DNA of 64,000 bases from G963666935 sp963666935 (GTDB lineage: Bacteria; Bacillota; Clostridia; Christensenellales; CAG-138): the NCBI GenBank assembly GCA_963666935.1, contig OY762936.1:248001-312000 (forward strand). The letters run 5' to 3'. A program made the position numbers and the translations under genes. This document shows positions 16,918 to 25,734 of the stretch, in pieces. Below the pieces are notes generated by a model, which made no database searches, was not told the origin of the DNA, and worked only from the letters and a program-made list of their open reading frames with translations. The first letter of the stretch is position 1; every line of letters starts with the position of its first letter.

Positions 16918-18270
16918 ATGCGCGATTGGAAAGACTGTTCCTGTGAAGAGGCGGCCGGCCATTTTCTCTCCCACTTCGCCCGCTCCGCCATCGGAGAGGA
17001 AGCGGAGCCCGTGTTCTGCTCTTTGGCCGCCATGTTTGAAGCCCTGAGCGCCGGCGAGGTTCCTTTGGCGCTTCGGCAATATCACATTGCCACAAGGCGC
17101 ATGCTGGATTGCCCCGCCCGACGGGTCAGCGGAAACCTATGGCGAGATTACCTGTTATATCTGCTACTGCAGCGTTCCAACCGATTTTCGGCCGCGGCGG
17201 CCGCCAGAAACATGGGCGAAGCCCTTTCCCTCAACCTTAAGGAAGAGCTTTCCATCCTCGGCGGCCTGAGCGAGCTGGACAGCGCACCGATTGCCCGGTT
17301 TTTCGGAGAAAAACAGCGGGAAACACGCCAGCGACTCCCCGCAAAAGACAACATTTCCATCATGTCCACAGCCGTGTGGGCAGGCTATAACAATCGACCG
17401 CTGCCACGGGGCGGCTCAGAGGGGCAGACCTCCGAGCGGCAGCCCCAGATTCCCCTTTGCTTTACTCCATGGGATTACGGCAAAGCCGGACTTTTGGACA
17501 GCTACGTCGCCGACGAGGCGCTGGAGGAGATTTACTACCGGCTGCTTTCCGCGGCGGACTGGGCCACGGTGGCCGACGACATTATCAGCTTTTTCGCCTC
17601 TTATGGCTCAGGTGATTTCCTGCGGTACCGGGCCTTCCGGCTGGATCGGGGTGAGCTTCTTCCCCTTGGCGAAGAGGCCATGACGCCCATTGTACCCATC
17701 TCCCTTTACGAATCCCAACGGATGCGGCTGATGGAAAACACCATCCACTTCATGCAGGGCGAGAAAGCCGCCGGAATGCTGCTTTACGGCGGCAGCGGCG
17801 TGGGCAAAACCGCACAGGTGCTTTCTTTGCTTCACGAACTGCCAGAAGTGCGGCTCATTGTGGTTTCCGAGGCGACCCTCCGGGACGCCGCAGGCATATT
17901 GCCCCTGCTAAAGAGCCAACCCCTGCGGTTTGTGCTTCTTCTGGATGACATCAACCCGGACGGCAAGGAACTGCGCGCCTTTTCCTCCGCCCTTTGTGCA
18001 CAGCGGGAGCTGCCGGAAAATGTGCTTCTTTGTGCCACGGCCCGGGGCTCCGTGCAAAGCGGCCTGTTTTCGCTGGCGCTGAACTTCCCCTATCCCTCGC
18101 TGCAGGAGTTCACGGGGCTGGTGGTCGAGCTTTTGGAGGCCGACGGCGTGTACGCTGACCGCACAGTACTTCACAACGCTGGTATCGACCACCAGGTGGA
18201 TGTGCAGAATAAGCTTACATTCTCAGGCGCGCGGTTTATCGCCGAGAATTATAAGCGCTTGAAAAACTAA
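16918..18270 (+). CDS. DUF815-type AAA ATPase
   Basis: A 450-residue cytoplasmic protein. The N-terminal half (1-270) is helical with no recognised motif. The C-terminal half is a P-loop ATPase with Walker A LLYGGSGVGKTAQVL (about 285-298) and Walker B-like FVLLLDDI (about 340-347), followed by a sensor region LLCATAR. The FDNLxxY-type pattern of the DUF815 family is partly visible, and a segment equivalent to PISLYESQR precedes the ATPase core. Family members are AAA ATPases of unknown role found in many bacteria; some N-terminally truncated relatives occur alone. The start is set by CGGAGG seven bases upstream. Neighbours (murG divergent, cysS downstream) give no clue. Confidence 0.75.
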   Translation: MRDWKDCSCEEAAGHFLSHFARSAIGEEAEPVFCSLAAMFEALSAGEVPLALRQYHIATRRMLDCPARRVSGNLWRDYLLYLLLQRSNRFSAAAAARNMGEALSLNLKEELSILGGLSELDSAPIARFFGEKQRETRQRLPAKDNISIMSTAVWAGYNNRPLPRGGSEGQTSERQPQIPLCFTPWDYGKAGLLDSYVADEALEEIYYRLLSAADWATVADDIISFFASYGSGDFLRYRAFRLDRGELLPLGEEAMTPIVPISLYESQRMRLMENTIHFMQGEKAAGMLLYGGSGVGKTAQVLSLLHELPEVRLIVVSEATLRDAAGILPLLKSQPLRFVLLLDDINPDGKELRAFSSALCAQRELPENVLLCATARGSVQSGLFSLALNFPYPSLQEFTGLVVELLEADGVYADRTVLHNAGIDHQVDVQNKLTFSGARFIAENYKRLKN

Positions 18271-18452
18271 CCGCTTGAGGTGTTAAAAGGCCCTTTTGGA
18301 ACAGGCGCCGACGCAAAATTTTTCGGTAAATGCCGATGAGGAAACTTTTCGGCACAGCACGGCGTTGTTATTAAAGTCTTAACAATTTAAGCCTTTTTTG
18401 CCATACTAGATTATGGTAAAATAAAAAACCAGAGGAAAACGGAGGTCGTTCC

Positions 18453-19844
18453 ATGCAAATTTACAATACCATGACCCGCAAAAAGGAAGAACTGGTGCCG
18501 CTTGTGCCTGGTCAAATCAGCATGTATGTATGCGGGCCCACGGTTTACAACTTTTTTCACATCGGCAATGCCCGGCCCTTCGTGGTGTTCGACACTTTTC
18601 GCCGTTACTTGGAATACCAGGGCTATAAGGTACATTTCATTCAAAACTTCACAGATATCGACGATAAACTGATCCGCAGGGCAAAGGAAGAAAATACCAC
18701 TGTGCCGGAATTGGCGGAAAGATATATAAAGGAGTATTATACGGACGCGGACGCGCTGGGCGTGGAGCGGGCCACCAATAACCCCCGGGCCACGGAACAC
18801 ATTCCCCAGATCATCGCGCTGGTGCAGACCCTCATCGACAAGGGGCATGCCTACCCCACCGGAGACGGGGACGTTTACTTCTCCGTACGCAGCTTTGAGG
18901 ATTACGGTAAGCTCTCTGGCCAGGCCATCGAGGACTTGGAAAGCGGCGCCCGCATTGAGCCGGGCGAAAAGAAGCGGGATCCGCTGGATTTTGCCCTTTG
19001 GAAGGGCGCAAAGCCTGGGGAGCCCGCCTGGGAAACCCCTTGGGGCATGGGTCGGCCCGGCTGGCACATCGAATGCTCCGCCATGAGCATGGAGCTTCTT
19101 GGCCCCACCTTCGACATTCACGCCGGAGGGCAGGACTTGGTTTTCCCCCACCATGAAAACGAAATCGCCCAGAGCGAGGCAGCCACGGGCAAGCCCTTCG
19201 CCCGCTACTGGATGCACAATGGATATATCAACGTCAACAACCAAAAAATGTCCAAGAGCCTCGGCAATTTTCTGCTGGTGCGGGACATTTCCAAAGAATT
19301 CGATTTAGAGGCAGTGCGCCTGTTTCTCTTGAGCGCCCAGTATCGCAACCCGGTGAACTTCTCCCGAGAGTTGGTGGAACAATCTGCCGCCGGCCTCGCC
19401 CGGATCCGGACCGCGCGGCAACGGCTCAAAGAAGCTGCCGTGGCTCCCGCCCCTACGGAGGCAGACGCGGAATTCATCCGAGACATCAGCACCCATCGAG
19501 CAGCCTTCAATGCCGCCATGGACGACGATTTAAACACCGCCGACGCCATCGGCTGCCTGTTCGACTACGCCCGAGCCGTAAACACCTTCGTTTCCGAACC
19601 CCGGGGCAAAGAGGCGTTGGACAAGGCAGCGGAGCTTTTCGACAGCATGACGGGCGTACTGGGCATTCTCCAGCACGAGGAAGCCACGGAATTTCCCAAG
19701 GAAGCACTGGCCCTGCTTGCGGAGCGCATTGAGGCCCGGAAAGCAAAAAACTGGGCAAAAGCGGACGAAATCCGTGATGCACTCACCGCCATGGGCTTCG
19801 CCGTGGAGGACAGTAAGGACGGCGCAAAGCTGAAAAAGCTCTGA
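18453..19844 (+). CDS. cysS: Cysteinyl-tRNA synthetase
   Basis: Class I aminoacyl-tRNA synthetase that charges tRNA-Cys. The protein has 463 residues, the normal size. Seen are the zinc/substrate motif MYVCGPTVYNFFHIGNARP (with the HIGN version of HIGH at about 37-40), the WHIECS motif, GGQDLVFPHHENEIAQSEA (zinc ligands) and KMSKSLGN (about 268-275). The anticodon-binding C-terminal helical part ends in EARKAKNWAKADEIRD, the usual final motif. GGAGG lies eight bases upstream of the start. The preceding 180-base gap was inspected for a T-box leader and none is evident. A small membrane-protein gene follows after 33 bases. Confidence 0.96.
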   Translation: MQIYNTMTRKKEELVPLVPGQISMYVCGPTVYNFFHIGNARPFVVFDTFRRYLEYQGYKVHFIQNFTDIDDKLIRRAKEENTTVPELAERYIKEYYTDADALGVERATNNPRATEHIPQIIALVQTLIDKGHAYPTGDGDVYFSVRSFEDYGKLSGQAIEDLESGARIEPGEKKRDPLDFALWKGAKPGEPAWETPWGMGRPGWHIECSAMSMELLGPTFDIHAGGQDLVFPHHENEIAQSEAATGKPFARYWMHNGYINVNNQKMSKSLGNFLLVRDISKEFDLEAVRLFLLSAQYRNPVNFSRELVEQSAAGLARIRTARQRLKEAAVAPAPTEADAEFIRDISTHRAAFNAAMDDDLNTADAIGCLFDYARAVNTFVSEPRGKEALDKAAELFDSMTGVLGILQHEEATEFPKEALALLAERIEARKAKNWAKADEIRDALTAMGFAVEDSKDGAKLKKL

Positions 19845-19877
19845 TGCCAGGCCGTACCCCGGCCGGAAAGGTTCCAG

Positions 19878-20261
19878 ATGATCGATTTCGCAGGCATAGT
19901 TCAATTCGTGGGAGGCTTTTACCTTTTAATCAGCGCCATCGTGGCCAAGGGCAAACTCTTCCGCAATGAATATCTTAAAATTTCCAGGGAAAAATATGTA
20001 AAAGTACTGCGCATTTTCTCCGCCGTCAGCGGCGTCGCGCTGATTCTCACAAACGCGCTGAAATTTGGAGGCGTTTTCGCCCCCAAGTCCGCGCTGGACG
20101 TGATCGGCTCCATTCTTGGCATCGGCACCTTGGCGGCCATGATGATCTACATCGTTGCGGTCACAGGCCGACAGCCCATTTCGGGCAGCGAACCCAACAA
20201 AGAAGAGGATCCTTTTCACGCAGCGTTCGTGTTTGACGATGAGGACAATGCAAAGAAATAA
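19878..20261 (+). CDS. Small membrane protein of unknown function
   Basis: A 127-residue protein not recognised as a named family. Three hydrophobic helices are predicted by eye at about 7-24, 44-62 and 75-97, with a basic loop (KLFRNEYLKISREKYVK) between the first two, so the loop is probably cytoplasmic. The tail from 98 onward is acidic (NKEEDPFHAAFVFDDEDN). It starts 33 bases after cysS and ends 26 bases before the first sortase-domain gene, so it is likely cotranscribed with one or both. Coding status is supported by codon usage like its neighbours and by this tight spacing. Confidence 0.6.
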   Translation: MIDFAGIVQFVGGFYLLISAIVAKGKLFRNEYLKISREKYVKVLRIFSAVSGVALILTNALKFGGVFAPKSALDVIGSILGIGTLAAMMIYIVAVTGRQPISGSEPNKEEDPFHAAFVFDDEDNAKK

Positions 20262-20287
20262 AAGAAGCGAGAAGAAAGGGACATTCT

Positions 20288-21793
20288 ATGAGAAAGACCG
20301 CGCTTAGAACCACCGCATTGCTTGCGCTTGCAGCCATGCTCTTTACGGCTTCAGCCACAGCTTTGGCCGAAACAACCACCGTGTACTACATAAACGGCGT
20401 AGCGTATACCAGCACTGTAGGCGGTACTACCACCGCCGGTAGCACCGCGCCCACCACCGGCTCAGCCGCCTATACCGCCTATTCCACGGCCCTGACCGGC
20501 GTGAATAAGGAAACCGTGATCATCAGGAAGGCCGCTATCTCCTCCACCTCCAGTTCCAATCGGGTGGCCAGCGTGAAAAAGGGGAATACCTTTACCATAC
20601 TGGGTAAGAGCGGCAGCTACTACTACGTGCGATACAACAGCTACGAGGGCTTTGCCCGCATGAAGGACTTCACCCTCTCCGCGTCCTCCGGCACCGCCAC
20701 CGCGGCAACTACCCCTACCTACACGGCCTACCCCCAAAGCTACACCGGAGTGAACAAGGAGACCGTCATCATCAGGAAAGCCGCTATCTCCTCCACTTCC
20801 AGCTACAACAGGGTGGCCAGCGTAAAAAGAGGGAATACCTTTACCATACTAGGTACCAGCGGTAGCTACTACTACGTGCGATACAACAGCTACGAGGGCT
20901 TTGCCCGCATGAAGGACTTCACCCTCTCCGCGTCCTCCGGCACCGCCGCCGCGGCAACTACCCCTAGCTACACGGCCTACCCCCAAAGCTACACTGGGGT
21001 GAACAAGGAGACCGTCATCATCAGGAAGGCCGCCATCTCCTCCACCTCCAGTTCCAATCGGGTGACCAGCGTGAAAAAAGGGAATACCTTTACCATACTG
21101 GGCGAGAACGGCAGCTATTACTACGCGAAGTATAACAGCTATGAGGGCTTTGCCAGAAAACAGGATTTCACGGTCTATACTTCCGGCACTGCTGCTACGG
21201 CACCCACAACCTCTGCCAGCAACCCCACGTCCAATACTTGGGGTCACCTGCAGATCGACGGCACCAACATCAATCAGTCCGTTATGGCCAACACTGTAAT
21301 CAACGGCAAATACAAGTACGAAACCAGCAGCATGGCATACTTTTATGCGCTCACGGATTACAGCAGCCAGATTTCCATTATACTGGGCCACAATCTTCGC
21401 TCTTCCGGCACACGCTTCCACCAGCTTCATCACGTGCAAAACGCATGGTTGGGTAAGTCCACCTGCGAATACTGCGGCAAGAGCTGCAGCTCTGCCCAGA
21501 CCCGCTATTTTAACCTGAGCTGGCAGGGCTATACAAAATGGGAGCTGGTTTGCTTCTATGAAACCGAACATAACGAGCCCGCAAGCACACTGGAATTCAA
21601 CGCACGCCCCTACAACACCTCCGCCAGCGCCTGGCTCAACTATCAGCTTTCCCGCGCAGCAAGCAACAGCAAGGGCATGGTGGTAGGGAGCGCCACGTCC
21701 GGCGACCGGCTGGTGATGCTGGTCGGCTGCGGAGATTATTATAGCAAAACATCCAACGCGCGCATTTATATGGTCCTTAAAGCCGTAAGCTAA
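20288..21793 (+). CDS. Secreted protein with three SH3-like repeats and a class B-like sortase domain
   Basis: A 501-residue exported protein. A signal peptide (1-27) ends in ATALA, so the protein appears released rather than membrane anchored. A Thr-rich linker is followed by three almost identical SH3_3-type repeats (about 71-132, 154-214, 237-296), a second Thr/Ser linker and a sortase domain (about 315-501). The sortase catalytic triad is visible: His368 in ILGHNLRSSG, Cys481 in LVGCGDYY and Arg492 in ARIYMVL. The domain contains an insertion with CEYCGKSC (C393, C396, C400). SH3-like repeats usually bind peptidoglycan. A paralogue lies 39 bases downstream. Transpeptidase activity is inferred from the triad; no sorting-signal substrate was recognised in the window. 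Confidence 0.8.
   Translation: MRKTALRTTALLALAAMLFTASATALAETTTVYYINGVAYTSTVGGTTTAGSTAPTTGSAAYTAYSTALTGVNKETVIIRKAAISSTSSSNRVASVKKGNTFTILGKSGSYYYVRYNSYEGFARMKDFTLSASSGTATAATTPTYTAYPQSYTGVNKETVIIRKAAISSTSSYNRVASVKRGNTFTILGTSGSYYYVRYNSYEGFARMKDFTLSASSGTAAAATTPSYTAYPQSYTGVNKETVIIRKAAISSTSSSNRVTSVKKGNTFTILGENGSYYYAKYNSYEGFARKQDFTVYTSGTAATAPTTSASNPTSNTWGHLQIDGTNINQSVMANTVINGKYKYETSSMAYFYALTDYSSQISIILGHNLRSSGTRFHQLHHVQNAWLGKSTCEYCGKSCSSAQTRYFNLSWQGYTKWELVCFYETEHNEPASTLEFNARPYNTSASAWLNYQLSRAASNSKGMVVGSATSGDRLVMLVGCGDYYSKTSNARIYMVLKAVS
20498..21176 (+). repeat. Three tandem 249-base repeats within the first sortase gene
   Basis: Units begin at 20498, 20747 and 20996 with an exact 83-codon period. Each starts at GVNKETVIIRKAAISS and runs to the linker. 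Units 1 and 2 are nearly identical at DNA level including silent positions; unit 3 diverges at its 3' end. This indicates recent amplification or ongoing recombination, and copy number may vary between strains or be collapsed in assemblies. Confidence 0.9.
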
Positions 21794-21832
21794 GAGGACA
21801 GAAGCACTTACTGATTTTAAAGGAGGCATCCC

Positions 21833-23188
21833 ATGAAACGAACCCGTATTACCCGCATCCTTTCCCTGCTGGCCGTGGTTGCTATGCTTGTTGCATATAC
21901 CCCAGCCTTTGCGGAAACCGTATACGCAACCGGCATTGTCACTACGAATACCAACCTTTATCAAACTGTTTCCGGCACCACCGGCAACACCGTTCTTTGC
22001 ACCATCAACTCCGGTGGCTCCGTGAGCATTCATTCCATGACAACAAACGGCGCTTTTTACCGGGTTACAGTGACCACTTCCTCGGCATCCTATACCGGCT
22101 ATGTCGCATATGCCAATATAAAGCTGACGACCTCCACTACAACTTCTTCCCCCACCGTTGCGTACTATGACGTCTACGGCAATCCTGTCTACAACGGCAC
22201 CGGCACTACCGCCAGCAGCAGCTCCAGCAGCAGCTCCAGCACCGCCACCGAATATTACATCAACGGTGTGCGTCATACCGGTACTGTAGGCGGCACCACA
22301 TCCACCGGCACTACCGATACCACGGGTACTACCGGCACCACCAGTACGACAGGTACCACGGCCACCGTGGTAAACTGTAATGAGTGGGTGAGCCTGCGGC
22401 AGGCGGCCACATCCGGAAGCAACCGACTGGCCAAGATCAGCAAGGGCACTGCGGTCACCGTAAACGGCACTTCCGGCAGCTACAGCTATGTTACCGTAAA
22501 CGGCAAGAACGGCTACATCCTTTCCAGTTTCCTGTCTACCGGCAGCACCAGCACTACCACGGTGGCAGCCGGCGCCACCAGCGCCACTTATGCCGCTCAG
22601 GTGCTCAGCAACTACACCAACTCCTCACTTAAATACCCAGACTGCGTGGGCTACATTATGGTACCAGGCACCAACATCAGCCACCCCATTATGTTCTCCT
22701 CCAGCCTATACTACGACACCCATACTCCCGACGGCGCAAAGACCAGCGCGGCCAGCATTTACGCCTATTCCAACACCCTCGCGAACGTGACGGTAGTGGC
22801 CGGGCATAACCTGCGGGTGAGCAAAACCATGTTCCACGCGCTGCACGACGTGCAAAACGCGCTTTTAAGCGGCTCTTCCAGCGCCAATTCCACCTTCTAC
22901 ATCAAGATGGGCAATTATACCACATGGCAGCTGTTCGCCATGTATGAAACCAAGGCGACTGAGCCCTCCAGTACCCTCACCTACAACACCATGAACGCCA
23001 TAAGCCTCTCGGGCACCGATTTGGCCAGCTGGATCAACTACCAGGTCGGCCGCTCTCAGGTAAATTTCTCCACCACCGCCACCTCCGCCGACGCAGGCAA
23101 GCTCATGGTGCTGGTGACTTGCGGCGACAAATATGATTCCTCTACCGCCCAGTCCCGGCTGTACATGTTCCTTAAGGCGGTTGCGTAA
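21833..23188 (+). CDS. Second secreted SH3 and class B-like sortase-domain protein
   Basis: A 451-residue paralogue of the preceding gene. It has a signal peptide (1-27, ending PAFA) and two SH3-like domains at about 29-100 and 178-234. Low-complexity Ser/Thr linkers surround them, with a Ser run at 128-136 and Thr/Gly repeats at 154-177. A sortase domain covers about 265-451. The triad residues are His325 (VAGHNLRVS), Cys430 (LVTCGD) and Arg442 (SRLYMFL). The motif YYINGV...TVGGTT occurs here in the linker and near the N-terminus of the first protein, a shared element of unknown role. AAGGAGG precedes the start. It lacks the cysteine insertion of its neighbour. Together the two genes look like a duplicated cell-surface module. 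Confidence 0.8.
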   Translation: MKRTRITRILSLLAVVAMLVAYTPAFAETVYATGIVTTNTNLYQTVSGTTGNTVLCTINSGGSVSIHSMTTNGAFYRVTVTTSSASYTGYVAYANIKLTTSTTTSSPTVAYYDVYGNPVYNGTGTTASSSSSSSSSTATEYYINGVRHTGTVGGTTSTGTTDTTGTTGTTSTTGTTATVVNCNEWVSLRQAATSGSNRLAKISKGTAVTVNGTSGSYSYVTVNGKNGYILSSFLSTGSTSTTTVAAGATSATYAAQVLSNYTNSSLKYPDCVGYIMVPGTNISHPIMFSSSLYYDTHTPDGAKTSAASIYAYSNTLANVTVVAGHNLRVSKTMFHALHDVQNALLSGSSSANSTFYIKMGNYTTWQLFAMYETKATEPSSTLTYNTMNAISLSGTDLASWINYQVGRSQVNFSTTATSADAGKLMVLVTCGDKYDSSTAQSRLYMFLKAVA

Positions 23189-23194
23189 GATTTG

Positions 23195-23305
23195 CGTTTT
23201 GCGGGGGCGCCGCCCCCCTTCCCCCCGGTTCTTTTCTTAAAGAAAAGAAACAAAAGATTAAGAAAAATTAAATAAAAGACAGGTCATAGATATGACCTGT
23301 CTTTT
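23195..23305 (+). repeat. Composite intergenic repeat, copy A, with terminator
   Basis: Downstream of the second sortase gene are, in order, a GGGGGCG/CGCCCCC hairpin, CCGGTTCTTTTCTT pairing with AAGAAAAGAA, the motif CAAAAGATT, and a terminator hairpin GACAGGTCAT/ATGACCTGTC (23279-23302) ending in TTTT. The first three parts match copies C and E. The remaining bases to 23468 are AT-rich and carry the azlC promoter. Confidence 0.7.
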
Positions 23306-23415
23306 CGTTATGACATAATTAACAAATACTAGGTTCTTTGCTAAAAACCAATGACAATAAATAGATTTTTCCCCGCAGTCTTATGGCAGCGCCTTCATAA
23401 AAACCCTTCATCAGG

Positions 23416-23444
23416 TTGAAAAGAGCATAGGAAAATGCTACAAT
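23416..23444 (+). promoter_or_regulatory. Promoter of azlCD
   Basis: TTGAAA and TACAAT with 17-base spacing, 25 bases before the azlC start. Confidence 0.65.
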
Positions 23445-23468
23445 CATCAAGGTAAAAAAGGGGGAACT

Positions 23469-24152
23469 ATGGCGAAAACAGAGACTCCGCGCAGCACATT
23501 TGGCGCCGCCTTCAAGCAGAGCATCCCGGTGCTTACAGGGCTCATGATTTTGGGCATCACCTACGGCATCCTCATGCACGAGCGGGGCTACGGTCCATTA
23601 TGGTCCGCGCTTTTCAGCGCACTAGCCTTTTGCGGCAGCATGCAGTATGCCGCGCTGACGCTGCTGACCGTGGTTTTTGACCCTGTACAGGCCTTTCTTT
23701 TGAGTTTTCTGGTGAACGCCCGGCATCTATTTTACGGATTGGCCATGCTGGACAAGTACCGGGATACGGGTGCGCTGCGGCCATTGCTGATTTTCGGCAT
23801 GTGCGACGAGACGTTTTCCATCTGCGTGAGCGTAGAACCGGTGGGCGATCCGAAGCGGTTTTATTTTTATGTGACGCTGCTCAACTACTGTTACTGGGTG
23901 ATCGGCTCCTTTGTAGGGGGGCTGATCGGCAGCGCATTTCACTTTAATACCGAGGGACTGGACTTTGTGCTCACGGCTTTGTTCGTGGTGCTTTTTCTGG
24001 AACAGTGGAAGGTGAAAGAAAACCGCATTCCCGCCCTGATTGGCTTCGCAGCCGCTGCGGTGAGTGTGCTGGTATTCCCCGGCAGCCCGATGCTGCCGGC
24101 CATGGGCCTGATTCTCTTAGCCCTTCTGGCGGGAAGGAGGCAACTATGCTGA
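23469..24152 (+). CDS. azlC: Branched-chain amino acid exporter subunit AzlC
   Basis: Large subunit of the AzlCD (LIV-E) exporter family, implicated in efflux of branched-chain amino acids and analogues such as 4-azaleucine. It has 227 residues with about six to seven helices. The family signature FCGSMQYAAL and the motif SFLVNARHLFYGL (about 78-90) are visible, as is the acidic GMCDETFS. GGGGG lies eight bases upstream of the start. The stop overlaps the start of azlD by seven bases, the usual arrangement for this pair. Substrate is assigned by family only. Confidence 0.9.
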   Translation: MAKTETPRSTFGAAFKQSIPVLTGLMILGITYGILMHERGYGPLWSALFSALAFCGSMQYAALTLLTVVFDPVQAFLLSFLVNARHLFYGLAMLDKYRDTGALRPLLIFGMCDETFSICVSVEPVGDPKRFYFYVTLLNYCYWVIGSFVGGLIGSAFHFNTEGLDFVLTALFVVLFLEQWKVKENRIPALIGFAAAAVSVLVFPGSPMLPAMGLILLALLAGRRQLC

Positions 24153-24475
24153 CGCCTTGGCAAACCGTTTTCACCATACTGGCGGTGGCGGCGGGCGCAG
24201 TGCTTTCCCGCTTTTTACCCTTTTGGTTTTTTCCGAAAAACAGGCAGATTCCACCCATTGTCGCCTACCTCGGAAACACGCTGCCCGCGGCCATGATGGG
24301 CCTGCTGGTGGTTTACTGCCTCAAGGGCGTTTCCTTCGTAACCCCGCCCCACGGCCTGCCTGAACTGATGGCCATTGCCCTTACCGCAGCCCTTCACCTT
24401 TGGAGAAAGAATGCACTTTTGAGCATCGGCGGGGGCACCGCACTCTACATGCTGCTGACCCGGCTGGTATTTTGA
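24146..24475 (+). CDS. azlD: Branched-chain amino acid exporter subunit AzlD
   Basis: Small partner of AzlC, 109 residues, four hydrophobic helices. The start at 24146 is set by GGAAGGAGG six bases upstream; longer frames upstream lie inside azlC. Family motifs are SRFLPFWFFP and the conserved YLGNTLPAAMMGLLVVYCL. The C-terminus ends just past the last helix. Translational coupling to azlC by the seven-base overlap supports a heteromeric complex. Confidence 0.88.
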   Translation: MLTPWQTVFTILAVAAGAVLSRFLPFWFFPKNRQIPPIVAYLGNTLPAAMMGLLVVYCLKGVSFVTPPHGLPELMAIALTAALHLWRKNALLSIGGGTALYMLLTRLVF

Positions 24476-24528
24476 TAAAACACACAGTTTGTAGGCTTAT
24501 TTTTTTGATATCTTTATTAAAAAGTTCT

Positions 24529-24556
24529 TTGTACTTGCAAGGTTTTAGGTTATAAT
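24529..24556 (+). promoter_or_regulatory. Promoter of the gcv operon
   Basis: TTGTAC and a perfect TATAAT separated by 16 bases, 65 bases upstream of gcvT. No tandem glycine aptamer is present in the short leader. Confidence 0.65.
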
Positions 24557-24621
24557 AGCTATTGGCTCACATTTGGAAATTGAATTTTATTTTTAAATAA
24601 AATAACTTCCAGGAGGTAATC

Positions 24622-25701
24622 ATGGACAACCTGAAGAAGACTCCTCTCTATGACAGGCACGCAGCGTTGGGCGGCAGGATTGTGGATTTCGGCGGCTGGG
24701 CGCTGCCGGTGCAGTATACATCCCCCATTGAGGAGCACACCGCCGTGCGCACAGGGTGCGGTTTGTTCGACGTATCCCACATGGGCGAAATCGACGTAAC
24801 AGGCAAGGATACCTTTGCCTATTTACAAAATCTTTGCACCAACGACCTGACCACCATGACCCCTGGCCGCTGCCGCTATTCCATGCTTTGCTACGAAGAC
24901 GGCGGTATTGTGGACGACATTCTGGTTTACAAGCACAGCGACGACCACTACATGATCGTGGTCAACGCCGGAAATACGGACAAGGACTTCGCTTGGTTCT
25001 CCGAGCATATGTTCGGAGACGTGAAAGCGGTAAACCAAAGCGCCCAGTGGGCACAGCTGGCGCTTCAGGGCCCTCGGTTTATGGAAGTAATGAATGCGGC
25101 GGGCTATATCGGCGAGATTCCTCTTAAGAATTACACCTTTACGCCAGAGATGACCGTGGCAGGCGTCAAGTGCCTAGTATCCCGCACGGGATACACCGGC
25201 GAGGACGGCGTGGAGCTTTACTGCGCTGCGGCGGACGCCACAACGCTTTATGACGCGCTGCTTGCGGCAGGAAAGCCCATGGGCCTGCAGCCCTGCGGCT
25301 TGGCTGCCCGGGACTCTTTGCGCTTTGAGGCGGCCATGCCCCTTTACGGCCACGAGCTCACAGCCGACATCACGCCCATGGAGGCCAACATCGGCTTTGC
25401 GGTGAAACTGGACAAGCCGGATTTCATCGGCAAATCCGCCCTTTTAGCCCCGGCAAAGCGCCGGCGCATCGGATTGAAGGTGCTGGATCGGGGCATTGTT
25501 CGGGAGCATTACTCGGTATACTGTCAGGGGAAGGAAGTTGGCTTCACCACTTCCGGCGTATTCGTACCCACGCTGGAAGGTTCCCATGCCATGGCATTGG
25601 TGGACATCAGCGTGGCCGATGACACCGATTTTGAAGTGGAAGTCCGGGGCAAGAAACTAAAGGCCATACAGGTCCCCCTGCCCTTTTATAAGAGAAAATA
25701 G
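24622..25701 (+). CDS. gcvT: Glycine cleavage system T protein (aminomethyltransferase)
   Basis: Transfers the methylene carbon from aminomethyl-lipoyl H-protein to tetrahydrofolate, releasing ammonia. The protein has 359 residues. Motifs seen are VQYTSPIEEHTAVRTGCGLFDVSHMG near residues 33-54 (quoted here only as landmarks VQY and DVSHMGE), the folate-site SRTGYTGEDGVEL (about 190-202) and ARDSLRFEAAMPLYGHEL with the catalytic Asp/Arg region. A strong AGGAGG site precedes the start. It is the first gene of a four-gene operon T-H-PA-PB. The L protein (lipoamide dehydrogenase) is not in the window and must be supplied from elsewhere. Confidence 0.95.
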   Translation: MDNLKKTPLYDRHAALGGRIVDFGGWALPVQYTSPIEEHTAVRTGCGLFDVSHMGEIDVTGKDTFAYLQNLCTNDLTTMTPGRCRYSMLCYEDGGIVDDILVYKHSDDHYMIVVNAGNTDKDFAWFSEHMFGDVKAVNQSAQWAQLALQGPRFMEVMNAAGYIGEIPLKNYTFTPEMTVAGVKCLVSRTGYTGEDGVELYCAAADATTLYDALLAAGKPMGLQPCGLAARDSLRFEAAMPLYGHELTADITPMEANIGFAVKLDKPDFIGKSALLAPAKRRRIGLKVLDRGIVREHYSVYCQGKEVGFTTSGVFVPTLEGSHAMALVDISVADDTDFEVEVRGKKLKAIQVPLPFYKRK

Positions 25702-25734
25702 CCAGTTTTAAATAAAACCACAAGGAGGCGCACA

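Noticed and set aside
18271..18452. Possible T-box leader of cysS
   Set aside because: No T-box sequence or antiterminator pattern is visible and the gap is short.
20849..22276. 475-codon open frame on the minus strand across both sortase genes
   Set aside because: The translation is Gly/Val/Ala low complexity, produced by the Thr/Ser-rich repeats on the other strand. There is no ribosome site or domain.
24476..24621. Possible glycine riboswitch upstream of gcvT
   Set aside because: The leader after the promoter is about 60 bases, too short for a tandem glycine aptamer, and lacks its conserved cores.
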